The notes below the pieces were generated by a model that was given only the letters and a program-made list of their open reading frames with translations, was not told the origin of the DNA and made no database searches. The position numbers were made by a program, and so were the translations under genes. Below are positions 53,800 to 58,715 of a DNA stretch of 58,715 nt, piece by piece; the first letter of the stretch is position 1; each line of letters opens with the position of its first letter. The DNA comes from Caryophanales bacterium UBA7642 (GTDB lineage Bacteria; Bacillota_I; Bacilli_A; RFN20; CAG-288), in assembly GCA_002483745.1 (NCBI GenBank), contig DLIM01000006.1:18193-76907 (forward strand). The letters run 5' to 3'.

Positions 53800-55284
53800 C
53801 TAGGAAATATCGGAATGCTTACTCACTTCGTAGTCACTCCAAGAAGGAGCCGTTAAAGCCGAAGATAAATTAGCAGTCGTGGAATAAGTAGAAGTCACGG
53901 TGATGGTATAGTCTGAAGTTCCCGTTACTACTTTATTTCCGTTAGCAACAATAGAAACAGTCTTATTAGAAGAATCAACGATAGTACCGGCGTTATAGAG
54001 ATTATCAATGGTTGAATTACCATTAACGATCCATTTAGAATTGCTAGCTAGATAAATAGCACTAGTCTTAGAACCAGTATAGGTAGTATCAACACTAGAA
54101 GCACCCGTCCATGTCGAAGAGCCGGTTAGATAAAGATTAAGAGTAGAAGCTGAATCATAGATGACTTTACCATTCATGGTCTGGTCGATTGTGGTGAAGT
54201 TACAGGTAGACCCTGCCTCAGAATTCCATCTCTTGTTGCCACAGCATCTGATTAAGTATTCATAAGAGTCGTTGTTAGTATGAGTTAAAGAAACATTATC
54301 GAATAAGAACTCAGAAGCAGTCGAGTTAGTATGGAAGAAGCCACCGTTTTGAATATCAAGTGAACCTCCTACCATACTGAATTCAGAAGTGCCGACTGTT
54401 GAATCCCCGGAACTTGACTGATAAAGGATGACACCCCAAGTATTATCGTTCTCAGAAGAATCAGGCATCTTACCAGTTAAATTGCAGTCGAACAGTTTAA
54501 TAGTGTTCTTGCCTTCAATAGAAGCCGCCTCTGATCCAGTAGCTTTTAATGTGGCATCATGAATAGCGATTTCGGCAGTGGAGTAGATGGCTGGAGAACC
54601 TGCTCCGGTGGAATTATAGGTTCCGCCATCGACTCTCATGGTTCCTCCGCCTCGATCAGATCTAATAGCGGCTGAATGCTGCCCAGCTGTATTGACATTC
54701 AAGTCCCAAGCGTTGACCTTTCAGCCACCGCAGGCATGAATGCCGCCAGCGGCATTCAACGTTGTAGTAATTGCAGTATCGGCAATATTAACCGTTCCAG
54801 AGTTATATCCGCAGGCTCCGGGAGCCCCTTAACCAGTAGAATTAATAGTTCCCCCTTTAACATCAAGAGTTCCATTCGTGGCTAAGAGAGAAGCGTTTTG
54901 ACCATAGAAAGAGGAATTATCAGCTGAAGAAGTATCACCTGATTTAGAAATTGTAGGATTTAAAATAGTTCCAGTCACACTACTGGTTTTACAAAGAATT
55001 GCACTTTCATCGCTAGAAGTTGAAGTATATGTTTGGCTAGTCTCTGTTGAAGTGGCAGTGATTTCTTTTACAGCACCATAAGTAGCTGAAGAAGACCCTG
55101 ACCCTGATCCTCCACCTCCAGGTCCACCTGTATAGTTCTCTGAGGTTGAATTTGAAGTTCCGGTTGAAGCGGAACTGGTACTGGAATTAGCTGAAGTAGA
55201 AGCTGATGATGAAGTCTCATTTGAACAGCCTGTTAAAAACAAGGGCAGTGATAAGAGAATAGCCAAAAATTCTTTTCTTTTCAT
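53800..55284 (-). pseudogene. Surface beta-helix lipoprotein broken by two in-frame stops
   Basis: One continuous frame of 495 codons with two internal stops: TAA at 54829-54831 and TGA at 54721-54723. The first part has a lipoprotein signal (MKRKEFLAILLSLPLFLTGC, Cys20), a Ser/Thr linker and a Gly-rich section. The whole rest, across both stops, is a Ser/Thr/Gly/Asn repeat pattern of parallel beta-helix type (GGTINSTG, GGTMRVDGG, SDRGGG). The frame is kept and the sequence between the stops still fits the repeat, so both are single-base changes, recent decay or sequencing errors. A TTG at 54700 could restart translation but would lack a signal peptide. Confidence 0.75.
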
Positions 55285-55304
55285 TTTCCTTACCTCTTGC
55301 CTGA

Positions 55305-55353
55305 ATTATAGGATTTCAAGGTTGGCATTTAAAGCAAACCGATGGCTTTAAAT
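55305..55353 (-). promoter_or_regulatory. Promoter and overlapping palindrome of the broken lipoprotein gene
   Basis: On the minus strand TATAAT (55305-55310) with TTTAAA (55328-55333) 17 bases upstream. A perfect 9-bp inverted repeat ATTTAAAGC/GCTTTAAAT (55327-55335 and 55345-55353, 9-base spacer) covers the -35, as expected for a repressor site. Confidence 0.5.
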
Positions 55354-55530
55354 CTTTCTTAAAGACTGCTCAAAATAGCTATTTTTATAGAACAAATATC
55401 AAAAACTCCTTGTTTATATTAGTATTTTGAATTCCAACTTTATGAATTGTTCTTTCCTAAAAACTATAATTCTTAAAGAAAGCTTAATCATTCAATTAAA
55501 CTATATTCTGAAAATTGAAAAAATAGAATT

Positions 55531-55591
55531 CGAAAAGCCTCAAAGAAATCTTTTCGTACTGTTCCACTAAGAGAACAAAATAAGGTATGAT
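55531..55591 (+). promoter_or_regulatory. Inverted repeat and -10 element upstream of the phosphoketolase gene
   Basis: TATGAT at 55586-55591 is a plausible -10 with a weak -35. A 7-bp inverted repeat CGAAAAG/CTTTTCG (55531-55537 and 55550-55556) lies upstream and could be an operator. The rest of the 345-base spacer (55285-55629) is AT-rich, with no gene seen. Confidence 0.35.
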
Positions 55592-55629
55592 ATATATACT
55601 AATGAGTTTTTCTCAAAAGGAGATTATCA

Positions 55630-58017
55630 ATGGCTAAAAGGCAAGTTAATGACTGTGAAGAAAAAGGACCTATTACTGATTCTCTTTTAAGTAAGATGAA
55701 TGAGTATTGGATGGCTGCTAACTATTTAGCTGCCTGTCAGCTCTATCTGCTTGATGATCCCCTTCTTGATCGTCCTTTGACGATGAAGGATATTAAGAAA
55801 AAGATTGTCGGACATTGGGGAACCGTGCCTGGTCAGAATTTTGTTTATGTCCACTGCAACCGTGTCATTAAAAGATATGATCTGGATATGATTCTTCTTT
55901 CTGGGCCGGGACATGGCGGAAACTTCTTTATTGCTAACGATTATCTTGAAGGGACTTATTCGGAAATTTATCCGAATATTACTCAGGATAAAGCTGGTCT
56001 ACAAAAACTATTTAAGCAGTTCTCTTTCCCAGGTGGCGTTCCTTCCCATTGTGCTCCTGAGACTCCAGGCAGTATTAATGAAGGCGGAGAATTAGGATAT
56101 TCAATCGCTCATGCTTTTGGAGCGGTGTTTGATAATCCTGATTTGATTGCTACTGTTATTGTCGGTGATGGTGAGATGGAGACTGGACCTTTAGCCACTT
56201 CTTGGCAGTCCAATAAGTTCCTTAATCCTATTCACGACGGTGCCGTTTTACCTATTATCAATTTAAATGGCTATAAGATTGCTAATCCGACTGTCTTCAG
56301 CCGTATTTCCCACAAGGAATTACAGGAATACTTAGAAGGTTCAGGCTGGGAACCTATCTTTGTTGAAGGCAATGATCCTATGAAGATGCATGAATTGATG
56401 GCTGAGGCTATGGATACTTGCATTGAAAAAATCAAAGCTATCCAAAAACATGCTCGTCTTAAGAATGACCCCACTAGACCGATTTGGCCGATGATTGTCC
56501 TTCGTTCTCCTAAAGGCTGGACTGGACCTAAGGTTGTTGATGGCTTACCGGTTGAGAATTCCTTTAGGGCTCATCAGGTCCCAATCATGATTGACTCTCC
56601 TGAACACTTGAAGGAGCTTTCTACTTGGCTACGTTCTTATCATCCTGAAAGATTATTTGATAAGGGAGGTCATTTCCGTCCTGACTTAAAGGAATTGGCT
56701 CCTAAAGGCAATCAGCGTATTGGTTCTAATCCTCATGCTAATGGCGGATTGCTCTTAAAAGATTTGAAGATGCCTGATTTTAGAAAATATGCTTTCCCAG
56801 TAAATAAACATGGTTCTACTGATGCTCAGGATATGACTGAACTAGGAAAGTTTATCCGTGATGTCATTAAGAAGAATGATGACACTAAGAACTTCCGCAT
56901 CTTTGGACCGGATGAAACTCTATCTAATAGATTAAATGCTGTTTTCGAGGCTACAAACAGGCAGTGGGATAATGCTACTCTTCCGACTGATGAATTCCTA
57001 GCTTCCGATGGCAGAGTCATCGATAGCATGCTCTCTGAGCATTGCTGTGAAGGCTGGCTTGAAGGCTACTTATTGACTGGAAGACATGGCTTCTTCTGCT
57101 CTTATGAGGCTTTTATCAGGATTGTTGATAGCATGGTAGCTCAGCATGCAAAATGGCTGAAGGTTTCTAATCAGTTGCCTTGGAGACAGAAGATTTCTTC
57201 TCTTAACTTGTTATTGGCATCAACTGTCTGGCAACAGGATCACAATGGCTTTACCCATCAGGATCCAGGCTTTATGGATCATATAGCTAACAAGAAAGCC
57301 GATGTCGTTAGAATCTACTTACCTCCGGATGCAAACTGCTTATTGTCCTGTATGGATCACTGCTTAAGAAGCCGTAACTATGTCAACGTCATCATTGCTT
57401 CTAAACATCCTCGCCCTCAGTGGCTCAATATGGAAGAAGCAGTCAAACACTGCACTCAGGGCATTGGTATCTGGGAGTGGGCTAGTAATGACCAAGGTCA
57501 GGAACCGGATGTCGTAATGGCTTGTGCTGGTGAGACTCCTACTCTTGAGACTTTAGCAGCTGTTTCTATTCTTAATAAGGAACTTCCTGAGATTAAGATC
57601 AGAGTAATCAATGTCGTTGATCTCTTTAAACTTCAGCCACAGAGCGAGCATCCGCATGGACTTTCTGATTCCGAATACGACATGCTCTTTACCAAAGACA
57701 AGCCCATCATCTTCAACTTCCATGGCTATCCGACTTTGATTCATGAGCTTACCTATAGGAGACATAATCGCAACCTCCATGTCAGGGGTTATAAGGAAGA
57801 AGGAACCATCACCACTCCTTTTGATATGAGAGTCCAGAACGACATCGATAGGTTCCATTTGGTCCAGGATGTCTTATTGAGACTTCCTCAGTTAGGAAAC
57901 AAAGGTGCTTACCTCTATCAGAAGATGTCAGACAAACTGGTCGAGCATAAGCAGTACATCCACGAGTATGGTGTTGATATGCCTGAAATCGCCGACTGGA
58001 GATGGAATAAGAAGTAG
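55630..58017 (+). CDS. xfp: Xylulose-5-phosphate/fructose-6-phosphate phosphoketolase
   Basis: Thiamine-diphosphate enzyme that splits xylulose-5-phosphate (and often fructose-6-phosphate) with phosphate to acetyl-phosphate and a shorter sugar phosphate. 795 residues. Conserved blocks include GHWGTVPGQNF, SGPGHGGN, GGELGYSIAHAFGA and the ThDP-binding GDGEMETGP...NLNGYKIANPT. A good AAAGGAGA site precedes the ATG. It is transcribed alone and ends at a strong terminator. It connects with rpe and adhE in the same window. Confidence 0.96.
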   Translation: MAKRQVNDCEEKGPITDSLLSKMNEYWMAANYLAACQLYLLDDPLLDRPLTMKDIKKKIVGHWGTVPGQNFVYVHCNRVIKRYDLDMILLSGPGHGGNFFIANDYLEGTYSEIYPNITQDKAGLQKLFKQFSFPGGVPSHCAPETPGSINEGGELGYSIAHAFGAVFDNPDLIATVIVGDGEMETGPLATSWQSNKFLNPIHDGAVLPIINLNGYKIANPTVFSRISHKELQEYLEGSGWEPIFVEGNDPMKMHELMAEAMDTCIEKIKAIQKHARLKNDPTRPIWPMIVLRSPKGWTGPKVVDGLPVENSFRAHQVPIMIDSPEHLKELSTWLRSYHPERLFDKGGHFRPDLKELAPKGNQRIGSNPHANGGLLLKDLKMPDFRKYAFPVNKHGSTDAQDMTELGKFIRDVIKKNDDTKNFRIFGPDETLSNRLNAVFEATNRQWDNATLPTDEFLASDGRVIDSMLSEHCCEGWLEGYLLTGRHGFFCSYEAFIRIVDSMVAQHAKWLKVSNQLPWRQKISSLNLLLASTVWQQDHNGFTHQDPGFMDHIANKKADVVRIYLPPDANCLLSCMDHCLRSRNYVNVIIASKHPRPQWLNMEEAVKHCTQGIGIWEWASNDQGQEPDVVMACAGETPTLETLAAVSILNKELPEIKIRVINVVDLFKLQPQSEHPHGLSDSEYDMLFTKDKPIIFNFHGYPTLIHELTYRRHNRNLHVRGYKEEGTITTPFDMRVQNDIDRFHLVQDVLLRLPQLGNKGAYLYQKMSDKLVEHKQYIHEYGVDMPEIADWRWNKK

Positions 58018-58043
58018 AAAGCCAAGTTGTCTTATTGTTTTTT

Positions 58044-58075
58044 GGCACTTGCCACTTAAAGGCAGGTGCCTTTTT
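58044..58075 (+). terminator. Intrinsic terminator after xfp
   Basis: GGCACTTGCC/GGCAGGTGCC (one G-T pair), a 10-bp stem with a 7-base loop, followed by TTTTT. Confidence 0.88.
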
Positions 58076-58162
58076 ATTGATAGAAGTGTAAATGACTAAA
58101 ACAGCGAAGTGTCTATCAATAGAAAATTAATTACAAATAAATCACGGATGTAAAGCAATGGT

Positions 58163-58264
58163 AAAAGTAACAAATTAGCAAAAAAAGTAACAACTATATT
58201 AAAAAGCTTTTCTTCGTGTTCATCGGCTTAAATGATTAATTAGCATAAAATTCCCCGCTATAAT
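58163..58264 (+). promoter_or_regulatory. Direct repeats and -10 upstream of the collagen-like lipoprotein gene
   Basis: AAAAGTAACAA occurs twice (58163-58173 and 58183-58193), 20 bases apart. TATAAT at 58259-58264 is a -10 with a weak TTAATT -35. AAAAAGGAAC precedes the ATG at 58333. Otherwise the spacer holds nothing I can name. Confidence 0.4.
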
Positions 58265-58332
58265 AGTATCATTTTTAAGAAATGCTGTTTTTCATTAAAG
58301 CTTTGCAAAATATTTAAAAAGGAACAAATGTT

Positions 58333-58715
58333 ATGCACAAAAAGAGATTTTTAGGTCTTATTGCAATCATCGGTATGTCAGCGGGGCTTCTTTTCTCCTG
58401 CTCCAATCCGGCTTCCAGCTCCCAATCAGGCGATACTGATAAAGTCGACACTGTCTATGAGGTCTACCAGCTTGCTAAGGAGGCTGGCTACACCGGCTCC
58501 TACGAGGATTGGATTGCAGCCTTGAAGGGAGACACGGGTGACACCGGCCTTTCCTTCTTGTCAGGCACCGGTGCCCCTGCCGCCACTTTAGGGAACAGCG
58601 GAGACACTTATTTGGATACCTCGGGCTATGATCTGTATCTCGGGAACCGATGGCTTGGTCAAGGTCGGCAACATCAAGGGAGCAAACGGTATAGCTGGCA
58701 CTAACGGAACCAACG
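58333..58715 (+). CDS. Collagen-like surface lipoprotein, frameshifted, cut by window edge
   Basis: A lipoprotein signal with Cys23 (GLLFSC) is followed by a domain with YEVYQLAKEAGYTGSYEDWIAAL, then GDTGDTG and GDTYLDTSGYDLY, as found before Gly-X-Y repeats in Firmicutes surface proteins. The first frame ends at a stop at 58702. From about 58640 the next frame reads VKVGNIKGANGIAGTNGTN, the expected collagen-like continuation, and stays open to the edge. One extra base near the GGG at about 58634-58636 explains this. Base composition is also higher in G+C than the neighbours. Whether it is a real mutation or a sequence error is open. Confidence 0.7.

Noticed and set aside
54721..54723. TGA in the lipoprotein as a selenocysteine or Trp codon
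   Set aside because: The neighbouring repeat units have Gly there, a TAA lies in the same gene, TGA ends other genes in the window, and no selenocysteine hairpin is evident.
1..58715. Code 4 (TGA = Trp) Mollicutes origin
   Set aside because: Several genes end in TGA and Trp is encoded by TGG throughout, so the standard bacterial code applies.

Overview
The window reads as a chromosome segment of a low-GC, Gram-positive-type fermentative bacterium, most likely a gut anaerobe of the class Bacilli near the Erysipelotrichia/RFN20/RF39 lineages. This placement is inference from gene content and order. The genetic code is standard: TGA ends several genes and TGG encodes Trp. Genes are densely packed, with start/stop overlaps and strong AGGAGG-type ribosome sites. 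I see no rRNA, tRNA, CRISPR array, IS element or prophage.

Left arm, minus strand (1-16.7 kb). One nine-gene operon runs from about 8.1 kb to the left edge: an acidic two-helix membrane protein, tsaE-tsaB-rimI-tsaD (t6A tRNA modification), asnS, an anchored Ser-rich protein, galE, and the start of a tyrosine-phosphatase-like gene cut by the edge. A lone 7-helix membrane protein follows. A second operon holds yitT, gltX, an LPG-synthase-type flippase-like protein, a GT4 glycosyltransferase, recX and yhaM. The GT4 and its neighbour look like a glycolipid module.

Middle (16.7-38.3 kb). galK-galT, which with the distant galE completes the Leloir pathway. Then ftsK, two M16-like proteins, acpS, a cytoplasmic pullulanase and plsC. 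Facing them is a two-gene acyl-activating ligase/membrane acyltransferase cassette. A three-gene JetA-JetB-JetC (MksF-MksE-MksB) condensin operon follows, with no JetD/MksG nuclease beside it, and then an opposing cytoplasmic GH30 glycosidase.

Right arm (38.3-58.7 kb). glgC-glgD-glgA follow a 5' region with a perfect-consensus cre site and nested inverted repeats. Next come rpmF and the conserved Firmicutes block rsmB-rlmN-prpC-prkC-rsgA-rpe with rpmB facing it. In this block RsmB lacks both catalytic cysteines and PrkC lacks its membrane and PASTA parts. Then adhE, a small kinase-like protein, a surface lipoprotein broken by two in-frame stops, phosphoketolase, and at the edge a collagen-like lipoprotein with a frameshift.

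Together the genes suggest a sugar fermenter that takes galactose through Leloir, stores glycogen, debranches alpha-glucans inside the cell, and makes acetyl-phosphate and ethanol through phosphoketolase and AdhE. The best candidates for new biology are the nuclease-less Jet/Mks operon, the RsmB pseudoenzyme, the glgC leader and the ligase/acyltransferase pair.
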